NCBI GenBank assembly: GCA_022565935.1
Contig: JADFJY010000045.1
Coordinates: forward strand, 1-8,841
DNA from: Nitrososphaerota archaeon
GTDB taxonomy: Archaea; Thermoproteota; Nitrososphaeria; Nitrososphaerales; Nitrosopumilaceae
Length of the DNA stretch: 8,841 nt
Reading direction: 5' to 3'
Shown here: positions 1-5,523 of the stretch, in pieces
Layout: every line of letters begins with the position of its first letter
Numbering within the stretch: the first letter of the stretch is position 1
Notes under the pieces: generated by a model
Told to the model about the DNA's origin: nothing
Seen by the model: the letters and a program-made list of their open reading frames with translations, nothing else
Database searches by the model: none
Program-made: the position numbers and the translations under genes

Positions 1-195
1 CCTGTTGTATCTGTTGGAATTAATAAAGCTGGCAATGCTGCAATCTATGCAATTAAAATTCTTGCTAATGAATTTCCAGATTTGAAAAAGAAGTTAAAAC
101 AACATAAATCTGATCAACATAATTCAGTCATGAAAGAATCTGAACAATTAAAGAAACAAGGTCTTTCAAAATTTGCCAAAAAAAAATTTAAGTGA
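1..195 (+). CDS. purE: PurE, N5-carboxyaminoimidazole ribonucleotide mutase / AIR carboxylase, C-terminal part
   Basis: Only the last 64 codons are present; the 5' end is outside the window. The reading frame opens at base 1 with PVVSVGINKAGNAAIYAIKI and ends at TGA 193-195. The glycine/alanine-rich stretch (V-G-I-N-K-A-G-N-A-A) followed by a helix with A-I-K-I-L-A matches the C-terminal helix region of PurE, where the usual sequence is of the type V-A-I-G-N-A-x-N-A-A. The family acts in the cytoplasm in de novo purine synthesis, forming 4-carboxy-5-aminoimidazole ribonucleotide. The tail after the conserved helix is unusually lysine-rich (K-K-K near the end), as is common in archaeal versions. 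It converges with the threonine dehydratase gene on the other strand, with one base between the two stop codons. The family call is fairly sure; the catalytic residues are not in view. Confidence 0.8.
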   Translation, partial: PVVSVGINKAGNAAIYAIKILANEFPDLKKKLKQHKSDQHNSVMKESEQLKKQGLSKFAKKKFK

Positions 196-196
196 A

Positions 197-1405
197 TTAG
201 GTTAGTAACGTGAATTGAATATTTTTCTTTTTTAGTGCATCAATTAACATATCTGCTTGCTCTTTTCCCTGAGTTTCAAGACTCAATGTAACGCCAGCTG
301 AGCCAGCACTGATGTTAGAACTTAATCTATCATGAACTACTTCTACAATATTTGCATTTGCTAGAGTTATTTCATCAACAATTTCTTTGAATGCACCAGG
401 TCTATCAGGTAATAATATTGATAGTTTAAGCAAACGACCCATTGCAACAAGACCCTTATCAACAATCTGACCTAAAAGATACATATCTACATTTCCTCCA
501 GCTAGAATTGCAACAACTTTCTTTCCAGGAGATGGTTTTTTTGATATCAAGTATGCCAAACTTGCGGCACCTGCAGGCTCTACGACAAATTTCATTCTTT
601 CCATTAGTAAAAACATTGCTTTTGTGATTTCTACATCATCAACAAGAACAATCTCATCTATTAGTTGATTAACAATATTAAATGTTAACTTTCCAGGAGT
701 TTTTACAGAAATTCCATCAGCAATTGTTCTTGCACCTTCACTTGTAGTCAATGTACCTTGTTTTACAGATTCATACATTGATGGAAATGAATTTGACTGA
801 ACACCAACCACTTTGATGTTTGGATTTTTTTCTTTAATAGCAATTAAAGTTCCAGCAGCCAATCCACCACCACCAATTGGAAGATAAATTTCATCTACAT
901 CTGGAAGATCATCTAATATTTCTAATCCTATAACACCTTGAGCTGCAATAATTTGTGGATCATCAAAAGCATGTATCATAGTAGCTCCTGTTTCTTTAGC
1001 AATTTCTTTTGCTTTAGCAAATGATTCATCATAATTTATTCCTTCTAATACAACATTTGCTCCATAACCTCTAGTTGCAGCTACTTTTGCTGGAGATGCA
1101 TTTTTTGGCATTACAATAGTACAAGATATTTTTTCTAATGATGATGCAAATGCCATACCTTGAGCATGATTCCCTGCAGATGCTGCAACTACACCATGTT
1201 TTTTCTCTTCATCAGATAATAATTTTATTTTATAGTAAGCACCACGAATTTTAAATGAACCAGTCCTTTGTCTAAACTCTGCTTTTAGATAAATCTCAGA
1301 TCCTGTAATTTCACTAAATACGTGAGAATGAATTAACGGAGTTTTTTTTATGTCCGTTCCTCGCATTGAATTTGCTTTTAATATTTCATCATATGATGGG
1401 TTCAT
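197..1405 (-). CDS. ilvA: Threonine dehydratase (PLP-dependent) with C-terminal ACT domain
   Basis: This 402-residue protein deaminates L-threonine (and usually L-serine) to 2-oxobutanoate and ammonia, the first step of isoleucine synthesis by the threonine route. The fold-type II PLP enzyme domain covers about residues 15-315. Visible motifs are the Schiff-base lysine K52 in GSFKIRGA, the substrate/cofactor loop SAGNHAQG (76-83), the phosphate-binding loop GGGGLAAG (178-185) and the AGGN motif near 302. An ACT domain follows (about 327-402, starting LLKLSILLPDRPGAF). One ACT copy and about 400 residues match the short form found in many bacteria and archaea rather than the 500-residue biosynthetic E. 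coli IlvA. A TATA-like box at 1441-1448 would give a leader of about 13 nt. The ACT domain suggests amino acid control. Whether the enzyme is anabolic or catabolic cannot be read from the sequence. Confidence 0.92.
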   Translation of the reverse strand: MNPSYDEILKANSMRGTDIKKTPLIHSHVFSEITGSEIYLKAEFRQRTGSFKIRGAYYKIKLLSDEEKKHGVVAASAGNHAQGMAFASSLEKISCTIVMPKNASPAKVAATRGYGANVVLEGINYDESFAKAKEIAKETGATMIHAFDDPQIIAAQGVIGLEILDDLPDVDEIYLPIGGGGLAAGTLIAIKEKNPNIKVVGVQSNSFPSMYESVKQGTLTTSEGARTIADGISVKTPGKLTFNIVNQLIDEIVLVDDVEITKAMFLLMERMKFVVEPAGAASLAYLISKKPSPGKKVVAILAGGNVDMYLLGQIVDKGLVAMGRLLKLSILLPDRPGAFKEIVDEITLANANIVEVVHDRLSSNISAGSAGVTLSLETQGKEQADMLIDALKKKNIQFTLLT

Positions 1406-1496
1406 TGGAAATGTAGCAAGTGATGATGTATTTGACTTCTTCTATACAAAAATTGTAACTTTTGTCAAATTTTATGCGTAAATTTGTAGGAATGCC

Positions 1497-1507
1497 TAAA
1501 TAGTTTA
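1497..1507 (+). promoter_or_regulatory. TATA-like box for the 1527 RNA candidate
   Basis: The A/T stretch TAAATAGTTTA resembles the TAAATAG box in front of the leaderless gene at 2499. Its centre (about 1501) lies 26 bp before the base of the hairpin at 1527, the usual archaeal TATA-to-start distance. No open reading frame begins downstream on this strand, so it points to an RNA product. The promoter call is inferred. Confidence 0.45.
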
Positions 1508-1526
1508 AGAATATCGTTCAAAATAT

Positions 1527-1587
1527 ATCAAGGGATCGGATCTCCCCTTTGAGAAAACATCTCATTTTCCGATTCCTTGGTTTTAGT
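1527..1587 (+). ncRNA. Candidate small structured RNA (long hairpin with internal loop)
   Basis: A 12-bp stem pairs 1529-1540 (CAAGGGATCGGA) with 1568-1579 (TCCGATTCCTTG). It can be extended by U1528-G1580 and A1527-U1581. The single non-Watson-Crick pair, G1534-T1574, is G-U on the plus strand but A-C on the minus strand, which favours plus-strand transcription. Inside is a second stem, 1550-1554 (TGAGA) with 1560-1564 (TCTCA), closing a 5-nt AAACA loop. The two stems are separated by an asymmetric internal loop (9 nt on one side, 3 nt on the other). Four T follow the outer stem at 1581-1584, in a T-rich stretch suitable for archaeal termination. A TATA-like box lies 26 bp upstream. No known RNA family is recognised. 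The alternative is a shared transcription terminator for the minus-strand gene that ends at 1591. Confidence 0.45.
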
Positions 1588-1590
1588 TTA

Positions 1591-2439
1591 TTAATTAATG
1601 ATTAATTCAAATTCATTTAACCGTTTTAAAATATTTTCTTTAACTAATTTGGATATTTTTCTTGGATCAAATAATCCTTCTCTGTTTTTATTTTTAACAA
1701 ATTCTAAATCTATTGTACATAAACAGCCTTCTTCACCAGTAATTAGTTTATTATCATCAATAAGTATAGAAGTTGTTTGGTAAGTTTCAATTAAAAGAGA
1801 ATCGAGTTCATTAAATAATTTTGTCTTTTTTTCTGATAGTTCTTGAAAGTTAACTCCTGCATCTTTTTCAATCTCAGTATACACTTTTTCTCTAAATTCA
1901 TCATTTTCATAAAATATTTCAAATAATTTTTGATGATCAAAGTCTTTGTATCCCATCTCTTTTAGTTTGTTCAAAACAAATTGATCACTATTATCCGAAA
2001 TTTCTTGTTCATTATTTTTTGTCAAATCAACAATCTCTGATAATTCTTTTTGGCAGTCAAGTACACGTTGTTCCGGTTTGTAATACAGTAATACATGAAA
2101 TTGTAATGATATGTGTCCTGAAATTAAATAATTTCCTTCCATTATCTCAAATTTTGTAAAAATTCTTCTAAGATCTTCATTGTTTGTAATTGTTACATCT
2201 TGTATGGACCAATCTTTAAGATTGTTGCTGATTTTTTGAAAATAGTCAGTTACATATTTTGGATCGAATGTTTTCTGCTCTGTTATGGTAGAATCACCCA
2301 TCATTACTTTGGTATCTATCATTTTAGTCAGATTAGATATCTTTCCGGTAAATTTTTTTTGAATCAGTTCATTTTTTTCATTTAATTGTTGTATGAATTC
2401 ATTGGAAGATCTTAAACCTAGACGCACATGAAATAGCAA
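1591..2439 (-). CDS. Uncharacterised 282-residue protein, TTG start
   Basis: I do not recognise this protein. It is charged and soluble, with no signal peptide or membrane segment. Residues 11-30 and about 195-220 look helical, possibly coiled coil. A predicted beta-rich part (about 95-120, including YLISGHISLQFHVLLYY) is followed by an acidic helical region (125-220) and a second beta stretch (224-250) with a CLC motif at 239-241. Translation most likely starts at TTG 2439-2437, because AAGGAGAAC (complement of 2446-2454) sits as a strong Shine-Dalgarno sequence about 8 nt ahead. The next in-frame ATG would remove 39 residues. It is divergent from the zinc-ribbon gene at 2499. A TATA candidate in the shared 59-bp gap (complement of about 2484-2495) would leave a leader able to hold the Shine-Dalgarno. 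The function is unknown. Confidence 0.7.
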   Translation of the reverse strand: MLFHVRLGLRSSNEFIQQLNEKNELIQKKFTGKISNLTKMIDTKVMMGDSTITEQKTFDPKYVTDYFQKISNNLKDWSIQDVTITNNEDLRRIFTKFEIMEGNYLISGHISLQFHVLLYYKPEQRVLDCQKELSEIVDLTKNNEQEISDNSDQFVLNKLKEMGYKDFDHQKLFEIFYENDEFREKVYTEIEKDAGVNFQELSEKKTKLFNELDSLLIETYQTTSILIDDNKLITGEEGCLCTIDLEFVKNKNREGLFDPRKISKLVKENILKRLNEFELIIN

Positions 2440-2470
2440 ATTATTGTTCTCCTTAAACCTTCATCAATCT

Positions 2471-2480
2471 CTAAATAGAC
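2471..2480 (+). promoter_or_regulatory. TATA-like box of the zinc-ribbon/cyclase pair
   Basis: CTAAATAGAC is centred about 24-25 bp before the ATG at 2499. That spacing implies a leaderless transcript starting at or just before the start codon. The same core (TAAATAG) occurs at 1497. The site lies in the 59-bp gap between divergent genes. Confidence 0.5.
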
Positions 2481-2498
2481 AAAATCATAATTTTAGGC

Positions 2499-2621
2499 AT
2501 GGTTGGTTCTAAAATTATTTGTAATAACTGTGATATGGAGATTACAGAGTATTTTCATGAGGGATATAAGGGAAAAAGAGGAAAATGTTCAAAGTGTGGA
2601 GCTGATTTTCCTTTAGAATAG
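2499..2621 (+). CDS. Small zinc-ribbon protein (40 residues)
   Basis: This short ORF runs from ATG 2499 to TAG 2621 and codes for 40 residues. It carries two CxxC knuckles, C8-N-N-C11 and C30-S-K-C33, with 18 residues between them that include an aromatic/basic stretch (EYFHEGYKGKRGK). The pattern C-x2-C-x18-C-x2-C is a typical four-cysteine zinc ribbon, and the second knuckle reads KCSKCGADF, as in rubredoxin-like or zinc-ribbon domains. A TATA-like box lies about 24 bp before the ATG, so the message is probably leaderless. The stop codon is 11 bp before the cyclase start, so the two are probably co-transcribed. Stand-alone ribbons this small often act as nucleic-acid-binding or protein-interaction modules; the role here is not known. 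Confidence 0.7.
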   Translation: MVGSKIICNNCDMEITEYFHEGYKGKRGKCSKCGADFPLE

Positions 2622-2632
2622 GCTGATTAGAT

Positions 2633-3448
2633 ATGGCTAAAGATAAAAATGAAATAAAAAATGAATCTGAAAAATCTGATAAATCTCAACATAGTGTTGA
2701 CATGATAAATATGATTCCTGTCAAAAATAAAGTTCAAATACTTGATTCAGAATCTATGATCTTGGAAACCCAAAAAAGGGTTTGGGGTGCACTCAAAAAA
2801 GGTTATGAATATTCAGGAATGGTTGATGAGTCAGATCAATTTCTGAGAAAACATGTATTTTCAAAATTAGAAATGGTTGTACTCTATGTAGATTTGGTTG
2901 GATCTACTACAATGACTTTAGAAATGCCTGCAGAAAAAATAGCAATAATAATAAGTTCATTTTCACAAGAGATGGCAACAGTTATCAGACAACATCATGG
3001 ATATGTACTAAAATTTGTAGGCGATGCTGTTATTGGGTATTTTATTTCAAAAGAGAATAATAGTTTAATTGCAACAGATGACGCAGTTGTATGTGCAAAA
3101 TCAATAATATCTGTAATTCAAAAAGGAATTAACCCAATTCTAAATCAATATGACTATCCAGATTTGATGGTAAAGATTGGAGTTGATTTTGGACAAAATA
3201 TTGTAGTCCGATATGGTGCCGATGTGAACCATTCTCATGTAGATTTAATGGGTCCTGCAATGAATATTGCTGCAAAAATCCAAAATGTAGCAAAACCTAA
3301 CCAAATTTTGATTGGTAGTGATGTATTTCAAAGAATACATTCAGAGTCGCAAAAAGAATTCAATGAAATCATTTGGAAAGATAATGAATGGAAATATCGT
3401 TCTAGATTAACTGGTGAAATTTACAAAGTATATGAATACAAAGGATAA
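2633..3448 (+). CDS. Class III adenylate/guanylate cyclase, soluble
   Basis: This 271-residue cytoplasmic protein should convert ATP (or GTP) to the cyclic 3',5' monophosphate. The first 75 residues are charged and unassigned. The cyclase homology domain covers about 80-240. Metal-binding aspartates are D87 (YVDLVGST) and D131 (KFVGDAVIGYF). The purine-recognition pair is K127 and D204 (VDLMGPAMN), the combination expected for ATP rather than GTP. The transition-state asparagine is N211 in MNIAAK. The arginine that normally follows four residues later is replaced by K215, which may lower activity or mark a subfamily. There are no membrane segments or recognised sensor domain. The gene follows the zinc-ribbon gene by 11 bp without a clear Shine-Dalgarno sequence, so the ATG at 2633 rests on frame and domain extent. 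cAMP targets in this lineage are not established. Confidence 0.88.
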   Translation: MAKDKNEIKNESEKSDKSQHSVDMINMIPVKNKVQILDSESMILETQKRVWGALKKGYEYSGMVDESDQFLRKHVFSKLEMVVLYVDLVGSTTMTLEMPAEKIAIIISSFSQEMATVIRQHHGYVLKFVGDAVIGYFISKENNSLIATDDAVVCAKSIISVIQKGINPILNQYDYPDLMVKIGVDFGQNIVVRYGADVNHSHVDLMGPAMNIAAKIQNVAKPNQILIGSDVFQRIHSESQKEFNEIIWKDNEWKYRSRLTGEIYKVYEYKG

Positions 3449-3467
3449 TTGTTTAGAAAATAAATTA

Positions 3468-3614
3468 TCATACTGTAAATCTGTCAGGACATTCAACATG
3501 TTCATAGTGATGTTCAGTAAATTTTTCTTGAATGATATAGATTACAATTTTATGAAGATTTTTTACATCGATGTCTTTTTTACATTTAAGACATGTCTTT
3601 TTTGTTTCAGTCAT
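3468..3614 (-). CDS. Small CxxC protein, probable zinc-binding (48 residues)
   Basis: On the minus strand, ATG 3614-3612 opens a 48-codon frame ending in TGA at 3470-3468. The product begins MTETKKTCLKCKKDIDVKNL. A C8-L-K-C11 knuckle is followed by a hydrophobic helix (HKIVIYII) and a histidine/cysteine cluster (EHHYEHVECP, with H35, H36, H39 and C42). One CxxC plus a later His/Cys pair could hold a single zinc ion. A TATA-like box about 29 bp upstream and regular codon use support expression. It converges with the cyclase gene, 19 bp between stop codons. It could be a zinc-finger regulator or adaptor. The function is unknown, and the ORF is short enough that chance cannot be excluded. Confidence 0.5.
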   Translation of the reverse strand: MTETKKTCLKCKKDIDVKNLHKIVIYIIQEKFTEHHYEHVECPDRFTV

Positions 3615-3618
3615 ATGT

Positions 3619-3658
3619 ATCAGCGATCTATATCATGAATCTATAAGGATCAGCGATC
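3619..3658. repeat. Pair of 10-bp direct repeats around a promoter
   Basis: ATCAGCGATC occurs at 3619-3628 and again at 3649-3658, exactly 30 bp apart. The pair brackets the TATA-like box of the minus-strand small CxxC gene: one copy lies just upstream of the box and the other covers the expected transcription start. That placement suits a regulator binding on one DNA face, about three helical turns apart. No protein can be assigned. Confidence 0.5.
3640..3647 (-). promoter_or_regulatory. TATA-like box of the small CxxC gene
   Basis: On the minus strand this reads CTTATAGA, centred about 29 bp before the ATG at 3614. It lies between two identical 10-bp repeats, which suggests regulated, near-leaderless transcription. 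Confidence 0.4.
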
Positions 3659-3707
3659 AGCTCAAATTAAGCAAAAGTGAGTGAAATTTAACTAAACACT
3701 ATATCAA

Positions 3708-4130
3708 ATGCCTAAAGCAATGCAGAAATATAGTAAATATAGACATAATTTTATGGATAATTCAGTAATAAAACATCTACAAGATCTTTATGGATTAAAT
3801 CCAAACATTCCTCATCTGGCATTACAATTTCCTAGATTGCCACCAGGATTAACTCGTCCAATGTTCAAAATTTATGAAACCTCAATGAAAGAGCAACATT
3901 CACAAGAAATTGCCACCATTAATCAAAAACTTCAAGGATTTCAACACATGTATCAACAATATGCATCAGGATTACTATCAATGAATTCTGTAATCATTCC
4001 ACCGGGACACCCATTGTTTAGTAGACAAAATTCGGTTCAAACACTTCAAGCAGAAAATGATAAACTATTAAAAGAAAACTTGAATTTAAAGAAAAAATTA
4101 GACAAAGAAAACACACCCAAACATCATTAA
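3708..4130 (+). CDS. Uncharacterised 140-residue protein with C-terminal coiled coil
   Basis: I do not recognise a family. The protein is basic and soluble. Residues 1-30 are basic and aromatic. Residues 30-52 are proline-rich (NPNIPHLALQF and PRLPPGLTRP). Residues 58-90 are a glutamine-rich helix (QEIATINQKLQGFQHMYQQY). Residues 90-108 hold a second proline turn (IIPPGHPLF). Residues 110-135 have a leucine heptad pattern (L-x6-L spacing in LQAENDKLLKENLNLKKKL) typical of a short coiled coil. The architecture suggests a scaffold or oligomerising protein. ATG 3708 is the first start; in-frame M5 and M16 are alternatives. The A/T stretch near 3684-3691 is only about 20 bp before the ATG, so the promoter is uncertain. 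The gene is divergent from the small CxxC gene and may share its repeat-bearing control region. Confidence 0.65.
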   Translation: MPKAMQKYSKYRHNFMDNSVIKHLQDLYGLNPNIPHLALQFPRLPPGLTRPMFKIYETSMKEQHSQEIATINQKLQGFQHMYQQYASGLLSMNSVIIPPGHPLFSRQNSVQTLQAENDKLLKENLNLKKKLDKENTPKHH

Positions 4131-4132
4131 AA

Positions 4133-4148
4133 ATAGTTTTCAAACTAT
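4133..4148 (+). terminator. Small inverted repeat after the coiled-coil gene
   Basis: ATAGTTT (4133-4139) and AAACTAT (4142-4148) form a perfect 7-bp inverted repeat with a 2-nt spacer, starting 3 bp after the stop codon at 4130. The loop is too small for a full hairpin, so 6 pairs with a larger loop is more realistic. It may act in 3'-end formation or be an operator-like palindrome for the next gene. No T run follows. Confidence 0.3.
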
Positions 4149-4178
4149 GATTCTAAAGTACAGAAAAAGTACAAATCC

Positions 4179-4187
4179 TTATTAATT
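4179..4187 (+). promoter_or_regulatory. TATA-like box of the roadblock-like gene
   Basis: TTATTAATT is centred about 24 bp before ATG 4207. This supports a leaderless start at the ATG rather than at the upstream TTG at 4201. Confidence 0.4.
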
Positions 4188-4206
4188 TCTAAATTCAATT
4201 TTGATT

Positions 4207-4593
4207 ATGATAAAAACACCTGCAGAAAAATGGAAAGATACAATAATAAAATATAGAAAACAATGTCAAAATATTCTAAAACTATCAAATAGTATTAGAT
4301 ATGCAGGAGCCATTAATGTATACGGTAGAACTTTAACTGGAATTATTAGACCAAATCTAAAACCGTTATTAAAATCAGAACAAGTTAAAAATGAGTTTTT
4401 TATAATTTCAACTTTGATGTCGTTAAGAAAAAATACGTCTAACACTGTTGGAAAATTAGAACACATAATTTTACAACATCAAAAAATAACCATTCTAGTT
4501 TTACAGAAGAATAATATTACTTTTTATATTTCAATAAATAGGAAAGAAAAAAATTTAGAAAAGATTATCTCTTCAATTAAAAAAATAATCTAA
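4207..4593 (+). CDS. Small roadblock/profilin-like protein (DUF6659-like)
   Basis: The product is 128 residues from ATG 4207. A TTG at 4201 would add two residues, but the TATA-like box at 4179-4187 favours the ATG. After an N-terminal helix (about 1-28), the core SIRYAGAINVYGRTLTGIIRP and the later strands ITILVLQKNNITFYISI give the beta-strand, glycine turn, strand and helix order of roadblock/LC7 (profilin-like) domains. It recalls the small thaumarchaeal family listed as DUF6659. That family name is from memory and should be tested. Proteins of this fold usually dimerise and serve as regulatory or scaffold partners of GTPases or sensory systems. The stop codon overlaps the convergent VOC gene stop by 4 bp. 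Confidence 0.6.
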   Translation: MIKTPAEKWKDTIIKYRKQCQNILKLSNSIRYAGAINVYGRTLTGIIRPNLKPLLKSEQVKNEFFIISTLMSLRKNTSNTVGKLEHIILQHQKITILVLQKNNITFYISINRKEKNLEKIISSIKKII

Positions 4594-5003
4594 GCTGGTG
4601 TAAATCCTTGATATCCACCAGTTTGTTGTGCACTATCAGAAAAGATTGGTTCAAACAAGGAAATGAGATAATCGTCAGGATCTAAAATTACTGCATTTTT
4701 ACCTGCATCTTTTTCTACAATATCTCGATGAATTTTGACACCTTTAGCACGTAACTCATCAACTGCAGACTTTACATCGCCTACAAGGAATCCTATGGTG
4801 ATTCCATTTTCAATAGAACTACCAATATGTTGTGCAGTTAATGATGCAGGATGTAAACTCAATAAAGCACCAGATGTACCTAAATCAACCCATGATCTTC
4901 TTTGGTTTTTGATTGGAAGACCTATGATTTCATGATAAAATTGAATGGATTTATCAATATCTTTCACAGCCAAAATTACATTTCCAACTTTTTTGATGTT
5001 CAC
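4590..5003 (-). CDS. VOC-fold (glyoxalase/dioxygenase superfamily) protein
   Basis: The domain runs from VGNVILAVKDIDKSIQFYHEIIGL to DPDDYLISLFEP, a complete single VOC module of two beta-alpha-beta-beta-beta repeats. I prefer the GTG at 5003-5001 (137 residues), because AGGT lies about 9 nt ahead and the domain begins at once. The ATG at 5081 would give 163 residues but overlaps the upstream gene by 44 bp and adds a non-domain tail (MTVWNGLKPWSKF). Of the four usual metal positions, the histidine in LSLHP and the glutamate in LFEP are present. The first is Asn (GNVILAV) and the third is not His, so this is not a canonical glyoxalase I. It ends in an unusual QQTGGYQGFTPA tail. It is the last gene of an operon with two Lrp/AsnC effector-domain genes. 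The substrate is unknown. Confidence 0.8.
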   Translation of the reverse strand: MNIKKVGNVILAVKDIDKSIQFYHEIIGLPIKNQRRSWVDLGTSGALLSLHPASLTAQHIGSSIENGITIGFLVGDVKSAVDELRAKGVKIHRDIVEKDAGKNAVILDPDDYLISLFEPIFSDSAQQTGGYQGFTPA

Positions 5004-5037
5004 AAATTTCTTACCTAGAAGTTCTTTAAATCCATTG

Positions 5038-5256
5038 TCATTGAACTTCGACCATGGTTTCAGTCCGTTCCACACCGTCAATTTTTTGAATCTGATTTGC
5101 CACGTCTTTAATCTGAATTAATTGCTCAACATTAATTATTGCTACAGCATCAAATTGTCCACTAGTTGGAAAAGAGTCAGATATAGAAGAAATTTTTAAC
5201 AGCCTTGCAGCTATGAGTTTCTTTGGAGATTTTACCAGAATTATTGCTCTTACCAA
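5038..5256 (-). CDS. Stand-alone Lrp/AsnC effector (RAM) domain protein, second copy
   Basis: The 72-residue product is a single alpha-beta ligand-binding domain of the AsnC_trans_reg type. It starts VRAIILVKSP, has the central FDAVAIINVEQLIQIKDVANQI and ends GVERTETMVEV, which matches the family pattern D-x-x-x-x-x-x-V/S-x-E-x-L ... I-x-x-x-x-G-V-x-x-T-x-T. There is no N-terminal helix-turn-helix, so it cannot bind DNA alone. Such proteins oligomerise and bind amino acids or similar ligands, or modulate full-length Lrp partners. The start is TTG at 5256-5254, overlapping the stop of the preceding gene by 7 bp, which points to translational coupling. It is more diverged from the typical domain than its neighbour. 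Confidence 0.78.
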   Translation of the reverse strand: MVRAIILVKSPKKLIAARLLKISSISDSFPTSGQFDAVAIINVEQLIQIKDVANQIQKIDGVERTETMVEVQ

Positions 5257-5489
5257 CCTAGATTAACCTCCACTTCAATAAGCGTTTCAGTAGTAACAAT
5301 ATCTTTAATTTTTTTAAAATCAATTACCATGTGATTAATTTCCTCAATATTTCCTTGTAATAATACAGTAATGTCTGCTCTTCCAGCAACAACCATGACC
5401 TGTTTTAAAATTCTACGTTTTTTCTTTAAAATTTCAACAACCCCATCAACTTTACCGGGTTTTACCATTATCAAACATAATGCACGCAT
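5250..5489 (-). CDS. Stand-alone Lrp/AsnC effector (RAM) domain protein, first copy
   Basis: The 79-residue product begins MRALCLIMVKPGKVDGVVEILKK and continues with VMVVAGRADITVLLQGNIEEINHMVI, ending IVTTETLIEVEV. This is the full RAM/AsnC_trans_reg fold: strand, helix, two strands containing the G-x-x-D-I/V motif, helix, strand. It lacks a DNA-binding domain. Homologous domains form dimers and octamers whose interfaces bind amino acids. The ATG at 5489 lies 27 bp after a TATA-like box (complement of 5512-5520), so it is probably the leaderless first gene of a three-gene operon with the second RAM protein and the VOC protein. The lysine-rich gene upstream ends 34 bp before the ATG and might be co-transcribed too. 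Confidence 0.82.
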   Translation of the reverse strand: MRALCLIMVKPGKVDGVVEILKKKRRILKQVMVVAGRADITVLLQGNIEEINHMVIDFKKIKDIVTTETLIEVEVNLGW

Positions 5490-5511
5490 AAATTGTACAT
5501 GTTACCAGATC

Positions 5512-5520
5512 GGATAAAGA
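5512..5520 (-). promoter_or_regulatory. TATA-like box of the RAM-RAM-VOC operon
   Basis: The minus strand reads TCTTTATCC, centred about 27 bp before the ATG at 5489. It lies just after the stop codon of the lysine-rich gene and implies a leaderless transcript. Confidence 0.4.
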
Positions 5521-5523
5521 TTC

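Noticed and set aside
3414..3638. 74-codon plus-strand frame after the cyclase
   Set aside because: It begins inside the cyclase gene and runs antisense to the better-supported small CxxC gene. Its composition (many F, C, M) is that of a complement frame.
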